Assembly: GCF_014192745.1 (NCBI RefSeq)
Contig: NZ_JACHYJ010000003.1
Span: 62,001-126,000 of the forward strand
Length of the DNA stretch: 64,000 bases
Direction of reading: 5' to 3'
From: Luteimonas sp. RC10
GTDB taxonomy: Bacteria; Pseudomonadota; Gammaproteobacteria; Xanthomonadales; Xanthomonadaceae
Below the pieces are notes generated by a model that was not told where the DNA came from, did not search any database, and saw only the letters and a program-made list of their open reading frames with translations. Made by a program: the position numbers and the translations under genes. Below are positions 21,648 through 30,611 of the stretch, piece after piece. Position 1 is the first letter of the stretch. The number at the start of each line of letters is the position of its first letter.

Positions 21648-22736
21648 ATGTCCCGTCACCCGGCCCGCATCGGCGCACTCGCGCTGTCTTCCCTGCTCTT
21701 CCTCGCCGCCTGCGGCGGCAACGACACCTCGGCGGGCCAGACCGCCGATGGTGCGCCTGCCGCGCAGCAGGGCGCGCGCGATCGCGTCGCCGCCGAGATC
21801 TCGGGCGCCGGCGCTTCCTTCATCTACCCGCTGGTGTCCAAGTGGTCGGCCGACTACAACGCCGCCACCGGCAACAAGGTCAACTACCAGTCGATCGGCT
21901 CGGGCGGCGGCATCGCGCAGATCAAGGCCGGCACCGTCGATTTCGGTTCGTCCGACAAGCCGCTCGACAGCGCCGAACTGCAGGCCGCGGGCCTGGGCCA
22001 GTTTCCCTCGGCGATCGGTGGCGTGGTGCCTGTCCTCAACGTCGAGGGCCTGGCCCCCGGCCAGCTCAAGCTCACCGGCGCCCTGCTGGCCGACATCTTC
22101 CTGGGCAAGGTCGCGACCTGGAACGATCCGGCGATCGCCGCGCTCAACCCCGGCGTGACGCTGCCGGCCGGCAAGATCAGCATCGTCCACCGCTCCGACG
22201 GCTCGGGCACCACGTTCAACTTCTCCAACTACCTGTCCAAGGTCAGCCCCGACTGGAAGTCCAAGGTCGGCGAAGGCACCTCGGTGCAGTGGCCGACCGG
22301 AGTGGGCGGCAAGGGCAACGAGGGCGTGGCCTCGTACGTGCAGCAGATCAAGGGCTCGATCGGCTATGTCGAACTGGCCTACGCGCTGCAGAACGGCATG
22401 CCGTACGCCTCGCTGCAGAACGCGGCCGGCAACTGGGTGCAGCCGAGCGAAGCGAGCTTCGCCGCGGCCGCCGCGACCGCCGACTGGGCCAGCGCGCAGG
22501 ACTTCAACCTGGTGATCACCAACGCGCCGGGCGCCGACGCCTGGCCGATCACCGCGACCAACTTCATGCTGATGCACAAGCAGCCCAAGGACGCGGCGCG
22601 CAGCCAGGCGACGCGCGACTTCTTCAAGTGGGCATTCGAGTCGGGGCAGGCACAGGCCAGCGAACTGCACTACGTGCCGCTGCCGCCGGAACTGGTGCAG
22701 CAGATCGAGGCCTACTGGGCCGCCGAGTTCAAGTGA
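21648..22736 (+). CDS. pstS: Phosphate-binding lipoprotein PstS, second paralog
   Basis: 362 aa. Unlike the first PstS, it has a lipobox L19-A20-A21-C22 followed by a 40-residue Gly/Ala/Gln-rich linker, so it should be a lipid-anchored receptor. The phosphate-binding blocks ISGAGASFIYPLVSKWSADY, SIGSGGGIAQIKAGTVDFGSSDKPL and HRSDGSGTTFNFSNYLS are intact. ATG 21648 has GGAG seven nt upstream; an in-frame ATG at 21594 would bury the lipobox. It stands directly upstream of pstCAB and is probably the operon's main receptor. Confidence 0.95.
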   Translation: MSRHPARIGALALSSLLFLAACGGNDTSAGQTADGAPAAQQGARDRVAAEISGAGASFIYPLVSKWSADYNAATGNKVNYQSIGSGGGIAQIKAGTVDFGSSDKPLDSAELQAAGLGQFPSAIGGVVPVLNVEGLAPGQLKLTGALLADIFLGKVATWNDPAIAALNPGVTLPAGKISIVHRSDGSGTTFNFSNYLSKVSPDWKSKVGEGTSVQWPTGVGGKGNEGVASYVQQIKGSIGYVELAYALQNGMPYASLQNAAGNWVQPSEASFAAAAATADWASAQDFNLVITNAPGADAWPITATNFMLMHKQPKDAARSQATRDFFKWAFESGQAQASELHYVPLPPELVQQIEAYWAAEFK

Positions 22737-22742
22737 TGGTCC

Positions 22743-22770
22743 GTCCGCGCCCGTGCGAGCGGGCGCGGAC
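22743..22770 (+). terminator. Stem-loop between the second pstS and pstC
   Basis: Perfect 11-bp stem GTCCGCGCCCG / CGGGCGCGGAC with 6-nt loop, starting 7 nt after the pstS stop and lacking a T tract. It may stabilise pstS mRNA or attenuate read-through so that receptor exceeds permease, as known for other binding-protein operons. Confidence 0.5.
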
Positions 22771-22939
22771 ACGGCGCGTCATCGTGGCGATGCGGGTCGC
22801 GCGGGGTGTCGATACCACGCGGGCCGGTCGCGACGATGCCCCAAGTCCCTGGATGACCAGCCGTTGAAGCGCGTTTCCCGCATTGCGCGGGCATGACGGC
22901 ACCCGCCACCTGCGGCCCCACCTGCTTTCGGACCTCCCC

Positions 22940-23914
22940 ATGAACGCCGCCACTGTTTCTGCCGCGCTTCCTGCTCCGAGCGACCGCGACCTGCGCGACG
23001 CGCGTGCCGATCGCCTGTTCCGCTTCGTCCTGACCACGACCGTGGTGCTGGTGATGCTCGCGCTGGCCGGCGCTGCGCTGTCGATGCTCTGGGGCGGACG
23101 CGATGCGCTCGCCTCGCAGGGCCTGTCGTTCTTCACCAGCGCCGACTGGAACCCGGTCGAGAACCGCTACGGCGCGCTCGCACCGATCGCCGGCACCATC
23201 GTCACCGCGCTGATCGCGATGATCATCGCGGTGCCGGTCAGCTTCGGCATCGCGTTCTTCCTGACCGAGGTCGCGCCGCGCTGGCTGCGCGGCCCGGTCG
23301 GCACGGCGATCGAACTGCTCGCCGGTATCCCCTCGATCATCTACGGCATGTGGGGCCTGTTCGTGCTGGTGCCGGTGATGACCACCTGGGTGACGCCCTG
23401 GCTCAACGACCACCTGGGCACGCTGCCGGGCATCGGCCTGCTGTTCCAGGGCCCGCCACTGGGCATCGGCACGCTGACCGCCGGCTTCGTGCTCGCGATC
23501 ATGGTGATCCCCTTCATCTCGGCGGTAATGCGCGAAGTCTTTCTGACCGTGCCGACACGCCTGAAGGAATCGGCCTACGCACTGGGCGCGACCAAGTGGG
23601 AGGTCAGCTGGGACATCGTGCTGCCCTACACCCGCTCGGCGGTCATCGGCGGCATCTTCCTCGGGCTGGGCCGCGCGCTCGGCGAGACGATGGCGGTGGC
23701 CTTCGTGATCGGCAACTCGGTGCGGCTGACGCCGTCGTTGCTGGAGCCGGGCACGACGATCGCCGCACTGATCGCCAATGACTTCGGCGAAGCCACCGAG
23801 ACCTATCGCTCGGCGCTGCTGCTGCTGGGCTTCGTGCTGTTCATCGTCACCTTCGTGGTGCTCGCGATCGCCCGCCTGATGCTGATGCAACTCGCCCGCC
23901 GGGAGGGCAAGTGA
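22940..23914 (+). CDS. pstC: Phosphate ABC transporter permease PstC
   Basis: 324 aa inner-membrane permease with six hydrophobic segments. The EAA loop reads TRLKESAYALGATKWEVSWDIVLPYTRSAVIGG, which contacts PstB. Conserved GIPSIIYGMWGLFVLVP and RALGETMAVAFVIGN are PstC-specific. ATG 22940 was chosen because upstream in-frame codons lie in the intercistronic hairpin zone. It is followed by pstA with a one-base overlap (TGATG). Confidence 0.96.
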   Translation: MNAATVSAALPAPSDRDLRDARADRLFRFVLTTTVVLVMLALAGAALSMLWGGRDALASQGLSFFTSADWNPVENRYGALAPIAGTIVTALIAMIIAVPVSFGIAFFLTEVAPRWLRGPVGTAIELLAGIPSIIYGMWGLFVLVPVMTTWVTPWLNDHLGTLPGIGLLFQGPPLGIGTLTAGFVLAIMVIPFISAVMREVFLTVPTRLKESAYALGATKWEVSWDIVLPYTRSAVIGGIFLGLGRALGETMAVAFVIGNSVRLTPSLLEPGTTIAALIANDFGEATETYRSALLLLGFVLFIVTFVVLAIARLMLMQLARREGK

Positions 23915-24807
23915 TGACCGCTGTCGCTACCGTCACCGAGCGCGAACGCCAGGTCGCAGACCACCTGTACGCGCGCCGCCGCGTGCGCAACGGCATCGCG
24001 ATTCTGATGGGCTGTCTGACCGCCGCGTTCGGCCTGTTCTTCCTGGGCTGGATCCTGTGGACGCTGGTCAGCAAGGCCGCCGGCGGTATCAACCTGCAGT
24101 TGTTCACGCAGATGACGCCGCCGCCGATGCAGGACGGCGGCCTGCTCAATGCGTTCTTCGGCAGTGCAGTGATGTGCGCACTGGCGATCGCGATCGGCAC
24201 ACCGCTGGGCGTGGCCGCCGGCACCTGGCTGTCGGAGTACGGCCGGGCACGCAAGGCCGGCGTGGTCGTGCGCTTCATCAACGACATCCTGCTCTCGGCG
24301 CCGTCGATCGTGCTCGGCCTGTTCGTCTACACGCTGTTCGTGATGCAGACCGGCGGCCGCTTCTCGGCGTTGGCCGGCGCGATCGCGCTGGCGTTCATCG
24401 TGCTGCCGGTCGTGGTGCGCACCACCGACGAGATGCTGCAACTGGTGCCCACGCAGATGCGCGAAGCCGCATTGTCGCTGGGTGTGCCGCACTGGAAGGT
24501 GGTGGTGCAGGTGCTCTACCGCAGCGCGTCGGCCGGCATCGTCACCGGCGTGCTGTTGGCGCTGGCGCGCATCAGCGGCGAAACCGCACCGTTGCTGTTC
24601 ACCGCGTTCGGCAATCAGTACTGGAACAGCGACGTGCTGCGCCCGATGGCGAGCGTGCCGGTGGTGATGTACCAGTACGCCGGCAGCCCCTACGAATCCT
24701 GGCAGCAGCTGGCCTGGGCCGGCGCGCTGGTGCTGACCTGCTTCGTGCTGCTGGTGAGCCTGGGCGCCCGCGCGATCCTGCTGCGCAACCGGGTGACGCA
24801 TGACTGA
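23914..24807 (+). CDS. pstA: Phosphate ABC transporter permease PstA
   Basis: 297 aa, six membrane segments. The EAA loop [34 protein letters not shown] and the segment [21 protein letters not shown] are PstA signatures. ATG 23914 is preceded by GGAGG seven nt upstream; a GTG at 23911 overlapping the pstC stop is a less likely alternative. Part of pstS-pstC-pstA-pstB-phoU. Confidence 0.96.
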   Translation: MTAVATVTERERQVADHLYARRRVRNGIAILMGCLTAAFGLFFLGWILWTLVSKAAGGINLQLFTQMTPPPMQDGGLLNAFFGSAVMCALAIAIGTPLGVAAGTWLSEYGRARKAGVVVRFINDILLSAPSIVLGLFVYTLFVMQTGGRFSALAGAIALAFIVLPVVVRTTDEMLQLVPTQMREAALSLGVPHWKVVVQVLYRSASAGIVTGVLLALARISGETAPLLFTAFGNQYWNSDVLRPMASVPVVMYQYAGSPYESWQQLAWAGALVLTCFVLLVSLGARAILLRNRVTHD

Positions 24808-24859
24808 CGTGGCGCCCCGCCTTCCCGACCCTGCACCCTCCTTTACACCGGATCCGGCC

Positions 24860-25687
24860 ATGAACGACCTGCATACCGCGCCGTCGCAACGCATCCAGCT
24901 GGCGACCCATGCCCGCGAAGCGCTGGCCCCGCGGCCGGTCAAGATCGCCGCGCGCGGCCTGGACTTCCATTACGGCGACTTCCACGCGCTCAAGGGCATC
25001 GACCTTGAGATTCCCGAAAAGCGCGTGACCGCGCTGATCGGCCCTTCGGGCTGCGGCAAGTCGACGCTGCTGCGCATCTTCAACCGCATCTATGCGCTGT
25101 ACCCCAAGCTGGTGGCCAGCGGCGAAGTGCTGCTCGACGGCGAGAACATCCTCTCGCCGCGCTACCCGATGAACCGACTGCGCTCCAAGGTCGGCATGGT
25201 GTTCCAGAAGCCGGTGCCGTTCCCGATGACGATCTTCGAGAACGTCGCCTATGCGATCCGCCACCACGAAAAGCTCTCCAAGGGCCAGCTCGCCGACCGC
25301 GTCGAGCAGGCCCTGACCCAAGCCGCACTGTGGGGCGAGGTCAAGGACAAGCTCGGCCAGAACGCGCTGGGCCTGTCGGGCGGCCAGCAGCAGCGCCTGT
25401 GCATCGCACGCGCGGTGGCGCTGCGCCCCGACGTGCTGCTGCTCGACGAGCCGACGTCGGCGCTCGACCCCATCTCCACCAGCCGCATCGAGCAACTGGT
25501 CGAGGAACTGAAGGTCGATTACACGATCGTCATCGTCACCCACAACATGCAGCAGGCCGCGCGCGTGTCCGATTACACCGCCTTCATGTACCTGGGCGAT
25601 CTGATCGAACACGACACCACCGAGACGATCTTCTCCAACCCCTCCAAGCGGCAGACCGAGGACTACATCACCGGCCGGTTTGGGTGA
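24860..25687 (+). CDS. pstB: Phosphate ABC transporter ATPase PstB
   Basis: 275 aa cytoplasmic ATPase. Walker [10 protein letters not shown] at residues 61-69, signature [16 protein letters not shown], Walker [13 protein letters not shown], switch His in VIVTHNM. ATG 24860 gives the usual family length; an in-frame ATG at 24800 overlapping the pstA end by 8 nt would add 20 poorly conserved residues and cannot be excluded. Couples ATP hydrolysis to phosphate import and signals to PhoR via PhoU in known systems. Confidence 0.96.
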   Translation: MNDLHTAPSQRIQLATHAREALAPRPVKIAARGLDFHYGDFHALKGIDLEIPEKRVTALIGPSGCGKSTLLRIFNRIYALYPKLVASGEVLLDGENILSPRYPMNRLRSKVGMVFQKPVPFPMTIFENVAYAIRHHEKLSKGQLADRVEQALTQAALWGEVKDKLGQNALGLSGGQQQRLCIARAVALRPDVLLLDEPTSALDPISTSRIEQLVEELKVDYTIVIVTHNMQQAARVSDYTAFMYLGDLIEHDTTETIFSNPSKRQTEDYITGRFG

Positions 25688-25698
25688 GGGGCGCGCGT

Positions 25699-25722
25699 GG
25701 TCGAGGCCCTCCGGCCTCGACC
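25699..25722 (+). terminator. Stem-loop between pstB and phoU
   Basis: Perfect 10-bp stem GGTCGAGGCC / GGCCTCGACC with 4-nt loop, 11 nt after pstB; no T run. It is probably a processing or partial termination signal inside the operon. Confidence 0.5.
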
Positions 25723-25846
25723 GCGCCCCGAACGCCTGGCCAGGGATGGCCGGGCCGGTCGATCCGACGCCGGCGACACCCCGCCATGGATGGCGACGCC
25801 CTTCCCAAGACGATTGCTTCTGCGCCTTCCTTTCCAGGTAACCACC

Positions 25847-26551
25847 ATGCCCACCCAACCGCACGACCACATCGTCAAGAGCTACGACGAAGAACGCAGC
25901 CGGCTGACCGGCGAGATCCTGCGCATGGGCGAGATGGCGGCCGCGCAGCTCGAATCGGCGCTGGACGTCGTCGAGCGCCGCGACGACCGCGCGGCCGACC
26001 GGATCGTCGCCAACGACGATGCGATCGACATCCTCGAGCGCGAGATCAGCCAGGACGTCATGAAGCTCGCGCTGCGCGGGCCGATGGCGCGCGACCTGCG
26101 CGAAATCCTGGCCGCACTGCGCATTGCCGCTGACATCGAGCGCATCGGCGACTACGCGGCGAACGTGGCCAAGCGCTCGACCGCGCTCAATCTCGCCCCG
26201 CCGCTGCCGCATACCCGCGGCCTGGCGGTGCTGGGCGAACTGGCCGTGCGCCAGGTGCGCGAAGTGCTGGCCGCGTTCCGCGACACCGATGCCGAGGCGG
26301 CGCAGCGCGTGCGTGCCCAGGACGTGGAGATCGACACGGTCTACACCAGCCTGTTCCGTGAACTGCTGACCTACATGATGGAAGATCCGCGCGCGATCAC
26401 GCCGAGCACCCATCTGCTGTTCATGGCCAAGAACATCGAGCGCATCGGCGACCACGCGACCAACATCGCCGAGAACATCTGGTTCCTCGAGCACGGCGAC
26501 GATGGCCTGCCGCCGCGCGAGAAGCGCGACGGGACCAACACGGTCGTCTGA
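25847..26551 (+). CDS. phoU: Phosphate signalling regulator PhoU
   Basis: 234 aa all-helical protein with two PhoU repeats; metal-binding type motifs [41 protein letters not shown] and [25 protein letters not shown]. It represses the PhoR/PhoB system when phosphate is plentiful and modulates the Pst transporter. ATG 25847 with AGGTA six nt upstream. Last gene of the pst operon, 159 nt after pstB. PhoB and PhoR are not in this window. Confidence 0.96.
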   Translation: MPTQPHDHIVKSYDEERSRLTGEILRMGEMAAAQLESALDVVERRDDRAADRIVANDDAIDILEREISQDVMKLALRGPMARDLREILAALRIAADIERIGDYAANVAKRSTALNLAPPLPHTRGLAVLGELAVRQVREVLAAFRDTDAEAAQRVRAQDVEIDTVYTSLFRELLTYMMEDPRAITPSTHLLFMAKNIERIGDHATNIAENIWFLEHGDDGLPPREKRDGTNTVV

Positions 26552-26615
26552 ACGGAGGGCGGCGGGACCGCTGCGGCGGCCGAACCGCGGGCGGCGCTCT
26601 GCTAGGCTTGCGCGC

Positions 26616-27311
26616 ATGCCTGAGATCGACGCGCCGGCCGCTGCCGCCCCCACTACCCTTCCGCCGATGGCCCGCCGCTTCCGCGGCTTTCTGCCCGTCG
26701 TGGTCGACGTGGAGACCGGCGGCTTCGACGCGCGCCGGCACGCGCTGCTGGAGATCGCCGCGATCCCGCTCGACCTCGACGCCGACGGTCGCCTGTTCCC
26801 TGGCGAATCGGCACATGCGCACGTCGAGCCGGCGCCGGGCATGACGATCGATCCCAAGTCGCTGGAAGTGACCGGGATCGACATCCATCACCCGTTCCGC
26901 TTCGCCAAGCCCGAGCGCGATGCGCTCGAGCACGTGTTCGCCCACGTGCGTGCGGCGGTGCGACGGCACCAGTGCCAGCGCGCGATCCTGGTCGGCCACA
27001 ACGCGCATTTCGATCTGGGTTTCCTTAATGCCGCAGTCGAGCGCAGCGGCCACAAGCGCAACCCGTTCCATCCTTTCAGCGTGTTCGATACCGTGACCCT
27101 GGCCGGCGTGGCCTACGGTCAGACCGTGCTGGCGCGCGCGGTGCAGGCTGCCGGCCTGACCTGGGACCAGTCGCAGGCGCACTCGGCGCTGTACGACACG
27201 ACACTGACCGCGCAGCTGTTCTGCCGCATCGCCAATGCCTGGCCGGCCATGGCCGCGCCCGCCGACACCGACGCGCCGGCGGCGCTCAGTCCGCCGCCCG
27301 ACGCAGCGTGA
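26616..27311 (+). CDS. rnt: Ribonuclease T
   Basis: 231 aa DEDDh 3'-5' exoribonuclease that trims tRNA and other stable RNAs. Exo [12 protein letters not shown], Exo [16 protein letters not shown] and Exo [17 protein letters not shown] are all present. ATG 26616 is preferred, with an internal ATG (MARRFRGF, 26667) as alternative; no Shine-Dalgarno sequence is visible for either, and TAGGCTT about 10 nt upstream may be a -10 of a near-leaderless mRNA. The 3' end overlaps the convergent phosphoesterase gene by 26 nt. Confidence 0.95.
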   Translation: MPEIDAPAAAAPTTLPPMARRFRGFLPVVVDVETGGFDARRHALLEIAAIPLDLDADGRLFPGESAHAHVEPAPGMTIDPKSLEVTGIDIHHPFRFAKPERDALEHVFAHVRAAVRRHQCQRAILVGHNAHFDLGFLNAAVERSGHKRNPFHPFSVFDTVTLAGVAYGQTVLARAVQAAGLTWDQSQAHSALYDTTLTAQLFCRIANAWPAMAAPADTDAPAALSPPPDAA

Positions 27312-28416
27312 TCAGCGTGATCTCGGACGGCACGCCGATCCGGGTCGCAAAGCCCGGCCACAGCCCGGCACCATTGCTGACATACAGCTGCATGCCGTCG
27401 ACTGGATAGAGCCCGGATACGAAGCCGCCATTGGCGCGCGCGATCACGCGATCCATGCCGATGATGTGGCCGCCATGCGTGTGGCCCGAGAGCTGCAGCG
27501 CGACCCCGCGCGCGGCATGTCCGCGGGCCTCGCGCGGGCGGTGATCGAGCAGGATCACCGGCGCATCCGGATCGGCGCCAGCCAGTGCAGCCGCAGCATC
27601 GGGCTTGGGCATGCCATAGCGCTCGGCGACCGGATCGGTCACGCCGGCGATGGTCAGCGCGGCATCCCCGCGCGCGATGCGCAGGTGCGCGTTCTCGAGC
27701 ACCGTCATGCCCAGCGCAGCAAACGCATCCATCCATGCGCGGTACTGACCGTAGTACTCGTGGTTGCCGGTGATCGCGATGACTCCGTCGGGGGCGCGCA
27801 AGTCGGCGAGCGGACGTACGTCGTCCCTGCGCGCATGCACGCTGCCGTCGACCAGGTCGCCAGTGATGACGATCAGGTCCGGGCGTTGCGCATTCGCACG
27901 CGCGACGACCTCGGCGACCCAGTCGCCGGTCAGCAAGCGGCTGGTGTGGATATCGGTCAGCTGCAGCAGACGATAGCCCTCGAAGGCCGGCGGCAGGTCG
28001 GCGATCGCGATCTCGACCTGGCGCACCTGCGGCACCACCATCGCCTGCCAGGTGCCGTACAGCGACAGCAGCAACGCCAGCGCCGCCGCACCCGGCCGCA
28101 GCCAGCGTGCACGCAATGCCGACAACGCACGGCGACGGCGCAATGCCCAGCTCGCGAGCGTCGCGAGGTCGAGCAGCAGCACCAGCAGCGCGGTGAGCAG
28201 CAGCGCCACGAAACCGGTGCCGAGCGCGGCGATGACCAGCTTCGGCAGTTCGGGCGACGCCATGCTGCCGGCGAAGCGCGCGACGATGCGGTGATGCAGC
28301 GCCAACCCGTAGATCAGCGCCGCCAATACGACGCGCAGCGGCCAAGCACAGCGCAAGGGCAGTACCAGCCGCAGAGCAAGATAGGACGCGAGCAGGAGGG
28401 CGACGACACTGAGCAC
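27286..28416 (-). CDS. Membrane-anchored metallophosphoesterase
   Basis: 376 aa. Four N-terminal hydrophobic segments (residues 1-130), then a calcineurin-like phosphoesterase domain: DIH ([10 protein letters not shown]), GDLVDG, GNHE, a His in ILLDHRP and GHTHGGH. This is the YkuE/YaeI type, with the catalytic domain probably facing the periplasm. Substrates of homologs include UDP-sugar lipids or phosphodiesters; the actual one is not known. It converges with rnt and overlaps it by 26 nt. Confidence 0.92.
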   Translation of the reverse strand: MLSVVALLLASYLALRLVLPLRCAWPLRVVLAALIYGLALHHRIVARFAGSMASPELPKLVIAALGTGFVALLLTALLVLLLDLATLASWALRRRRALSALRARWLRPGAAALALLLSLYGTWQAMVVPQVRQVEIAIADLPPAFEGYRLLQLTDIHTSRLLTGDWVAEVVARANAQRPDLIVITGDLVDGSVHARRDDVRPLADLRAPDGVIAITGNHEYYGQYRAWMDAFAALGMTVLENAHLRIARGDAALTIAGVTDPVAERYGMPKPDAAAALAGADPDAPVILLDHRPREARGHAARGVALQLSGHTHGGHIIGMDRVIARANGGFVSGLYPVDGMQLYVSNGAGLWPGFATRIGVPSEITLITLRRAAD

Positions 28417-28581
28417 GACGGATTCCAGGCAGCGGTGGGCCGGCGCGTGCGCAACGTGCCGACGTGGGGGCTGGCTATGGTCTTCGATGCGGGGCGCCGG
28501 TGCCAGAGGCGCGGCGGCGATCGCGATGCACTGAGGCCGAAGGCGCTCGACTTCTTCCAGCGGGCGACTTTGCCTCTATCC

Positions 28582-28940
28582 GAAGTCGGGTTGTATACGT
28601 CCGCAGCAGCGGACTGACGGTCGGTGGCCGCGTCGAGCGCGCCATGGGTGAGCCCGCTTTAGCTCGCGCGGCATGCCGCGCGAGCGGGCGAACGCCCGGC
28701 GCGCTGCGCCGGGCCGGACCGATCCGAGAAGCGGAGCGGGCGCGCGCCCGAGTCAAGGCAGGGTGAGCATGGATGGCGTGCGCGGCACTGCCGCGTATCC
28801 ATGCGAACGCCACGCGTGCTTCGCGTGGCCGGACCGCGAAGCGGCCTTGCCGAGGGGAGAGCGGCTTCCGGCTGGCAGGCAGCTGCCCACTCGAAGTGAA
28901 ACGCCCTCTCCCGCATTAAAGAGCAGCGCCTCACTTCGAC
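28582..28940 (+). repeat. Dispersed mosaic non-coding repeat, copy A
   Basis: Fills the 540-nt gap between the phosphoesterase gene and gdx. Long blocks match, in reverse, 33170-33366 (GACTGACGGTCGGTGGCCGC, CCCGAGTCAAGGCAG, CGAGGGGAGAGCGGCTTCCGG, then CTGCCCA-CGAAGTGAA) and a middle block matches 33478-33605 (GATGCGAACGCCAC...CTTCGCGTG...CGCGAAG). Open frames here are short and not conserved between copies, so I call no gene in 28417-28954. Confidence 0.8.
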
Positions 28941-28954
28941 GCGAACCGCGCAGA

Positions 28955-29269
28955 TCAGCTGGCGAGCTTGAGCCCGATGATGCCGGCGACGATCAGCGCC
29001 AGGCTGATCAGGCGCCCCGGACTCGCTGCATCGCCCATCAGCACGATGCCCAGGATGACGGTGCCGACCGCGCCGATGCCGACCCAGACCGCATACGCGG
29101 TGCCGACCGGCAACGCGCGCATCGCGATGCCAAGCAGACCGACACTGATCACCATCGATGCCACCGTGCCCACTGTGGGCCAGAACCGGGTGAAGCCTTC
29201 GGTGTACTTCAGGCCGATCGCCCAGGCGATCTCGAACAGACCGGCCAGCACAAGAATGATCCAGGACAT
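28955..29269 (-). CDS. gdx: Guanidinium exporter Gdx (SugE, SMR family)
   Basis: 104 aa, four transmembrane helices. [26 protein letters not shown] matches the Gdx/SugE subtype, with the proton/substrate-binding Glu13 and the [17 protein letters not shown] helix 3 motif. Members export guanidinium in exchange for protons as dual-topology dimers. ATG 29269 has GGAGGT six nt upstream. The leader contains a guanidine-II riboswitch (29292-29335), which supports the subtype call over a drug-exporting Qac protein. Confidence 0.96.
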   Translation of the reverse strand: MSWIILVLAGLFEIAWAIGLKYTEGFTRFWPTVGTVASMVISVGLLGIAMRALPVGTAYAVWVGIGAVGTVILGIVLMGDAASPGRLISLALIVAGIIGLKLAS

Positions 29270-29291
29270 GATGCACCTCCATCGTGGCGAT

Positions 29292-29335
29292 GGGGCCGTC
29301 CCCGGATGTGGATGGAGCGGCGGGGTCGTCCCCGC
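29292..29335 (-). promoter_or_regulatory. Guanidine-II (mini-ykkC) riboswitch
   Basis: On the minus strand two hairpins with ACGR loops: GGGGACGACCCC within a 6-bp GC stem (29335-29320) and GGGGACGGCCCC (29303-29292), joined by a 16-nt linker. This pair is the defining feature of the class. The gdx Shine-Dalgarno (29280-29274) begins 11 nt after the second hairpin, so ligand binding likely controls its access. Confidence 0.93.
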
Positions 29336-29435
29336 TTCCTGCGCGGCATTCTGGCGCAGGCCATGACGCGAGGGATGACCGCGGCCTGACCCGCCGCCGC
29401 CAAGATCGGACGCACCGTGATCGGACGCGTCGCCG

Positions 29436-29702
29436 TCAGTGCGGACCGGTCGCCCGGCTGCGGGCGCTCAGCGTGCGGACGATGCCGAACAGGCTGATTG
29501 CGATCCACGCCAGCTGCATCGCCAGCACGGTCACATCGAAGCCGCCGTAGAGCGAAAGCACCACGCCGATGGCGCCGAACAGATTCAGCAGCAGATACGG
29601 CAGGCCGGCGCCCGACAGCCGCGTGACCTGCAGCAGGAAGTACGCCAGCACGATCAGCGACGCACCGACGATGCCGCACCATTGGTGCCAGAGCAGGTCC
29701 AT
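29436..29702 (-). CDS. Small membrane protein, CBU_0592-like
   Basis: 88 aa, three hydrophobic helices ([51 protein letters not shown]). The pattern resembles the CBU_0592 family of bacterial membrane proteins of unknown function. ATG 29702 with AGAGGAG six nt upstream decides the start; the longer open frame is not used. It lies upstream of gdx on the same strand, but the riboswitch leader and a 166-nt gap make separate control likely. Confidence 0.85.
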   Translation of the reverse strand: MDLLWHQWCGIVGASLIVLAYFLLQVTRLSGAGLPYLLLNLFGAIGVVLSLYGGFDVTVLAMQLAWIAISLFGIVRTLSARSRATGPH

Positions 29703-29768
29703 GCCGTTCTCCTCTACGCGGAAACCGACCGCATCATCCGCCTGCCTGCCCCGGCGGGCAAGCACGGC

Positions 29769-30533
29769 TCACCCCAGGCGCTGGCGCACCGCTTCGAACA
29801 GCACCACACCCGAGGCGACCGACACGTTCAGGCTCTCCACGCCGCCCGCGGCATCGGCGCCGGGCATCGGAATGGTCACCAACTGGTCGCAATGCTCGCG
29901 GGTGAGCCGACGCAGACCATCGGCCTCGCCGCCGAGCACCAGCGCGACGTTGCCGCGCAGGTCCAGGCCATACAACGAGGCGCTCGCCTCGCCGGCCAGA
30001 CCGTAGATCCACACGCCGAGCTTCTGCAGGTCGCGCAGGCTGCGCGAGAGATTGGTCACGCGCACGACCGGAACATGGTCGGCGGCGCCGGCCGAGGTCT
30101 TGCGCACCGTCGCGTTGACCTGGACCGCCTTGTCCTTGGGGATCAGCACCGCGGTGACCCCGGCCGCCGCGGCGCTGCGCAGGCAGGCGCCGAGGTTGTG
30201 CGGGTCCTGCACGCCGTCGAGCACCAGCAGCAGCGCGCGGCCTTCGGCCGCTTCCACCAAGCCCTCGAGTTCGTTCTCGTCCCAGGTCCGGGCCGCTGCG
30301 TAGCGTGCGACCGCGCCCTGGTGGCGCAGGCCGGCGGCGACGCCGTCGAGCGCCTGCTGCGCGACCCGGCGCACGTCGATGTCGCGCCGGCGCGCGGCGG
30401 TCTCGATCTCCACGATCCGCGGGTTCTTGGCTCCCGCCTCGAGCAGCACTTCGCGTACGTTCTCGGCGTCGTGTTCGACGGCCGCGGCGACGGCATTGAT
30501 GCCGACGATCCACTGGGTCTGTTTGCTGCTCAT
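29769..30533 (-). CDS. rlmB: 23S rRNA (guanosine-2'-O)-methyltransferase RlmB
   Basis: 254 aa SPOUT methyltransferase (Gm2251). N-terminal substrate-binding domain starting WIVGINAVAAAVEH; C-terminal knot motifs DPHNLGACLRSAAAAGVTAV, LVLGGEADGLRRL and ESLNVSVASGVVLFEAVRQR. Start ATG 30533 (MSSKQTQW). It follows rnr on the same strand, a common pair in gammaproteobacteria, with a long hairpin in the 78-nt gap. Confidence 0.95.
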   Translation of the reverse strand: MSSKQTQWIVGINAVAAAVEHDAENVREVLLEAGAKNPRIVEIETAARRRDIDVRRVAQQALDGVAAGLRHQGAVARYAAARTWDENELEGLVEAAEGRALLLVLDGVQDPHNLGACLRSAAAAGVTAVLIPKDKAVQVNATVRKTSAGAADHVPVVRVTNLSRSLRDLQKLGVWIYGLAGEASASLYGLDLRGNVALVLGGEADGLRRLTREHCDQLVTIPMPGADAAGGVESLNVSVASGVVLFEAVRQRLG

Positions 30534-30566
30534 GCGTCGGGCTTCGGGCTCAGGAGGGCTCAAACG

Positions 30567-30600
30567 TTTCGGGGCCGAGGCGCGGGCCCCGGCCCCGAAA
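30567..30600 (-). terminator. Hairpin between rnr and rlmB
   Basis: 11-bp perfect stem TTTCGGGGCCG / CGGCCCCGAAA with a 12-nt loop; the trailing ACGTTTGAG gives only a weak T run, so partial termination or mRNA protection is more likely than full termination. Confidence 0.5.
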
Positions 30601-30611
30601 GGGCGTCCATT

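Noticed and set aside
28458-28954. Short protein genes of about 100 codons between the phosphoesterase gene and gdx
   Set aside because: The open frames lie in the dispersed repeat and are not kept in its other copies; no ribosome binding site.
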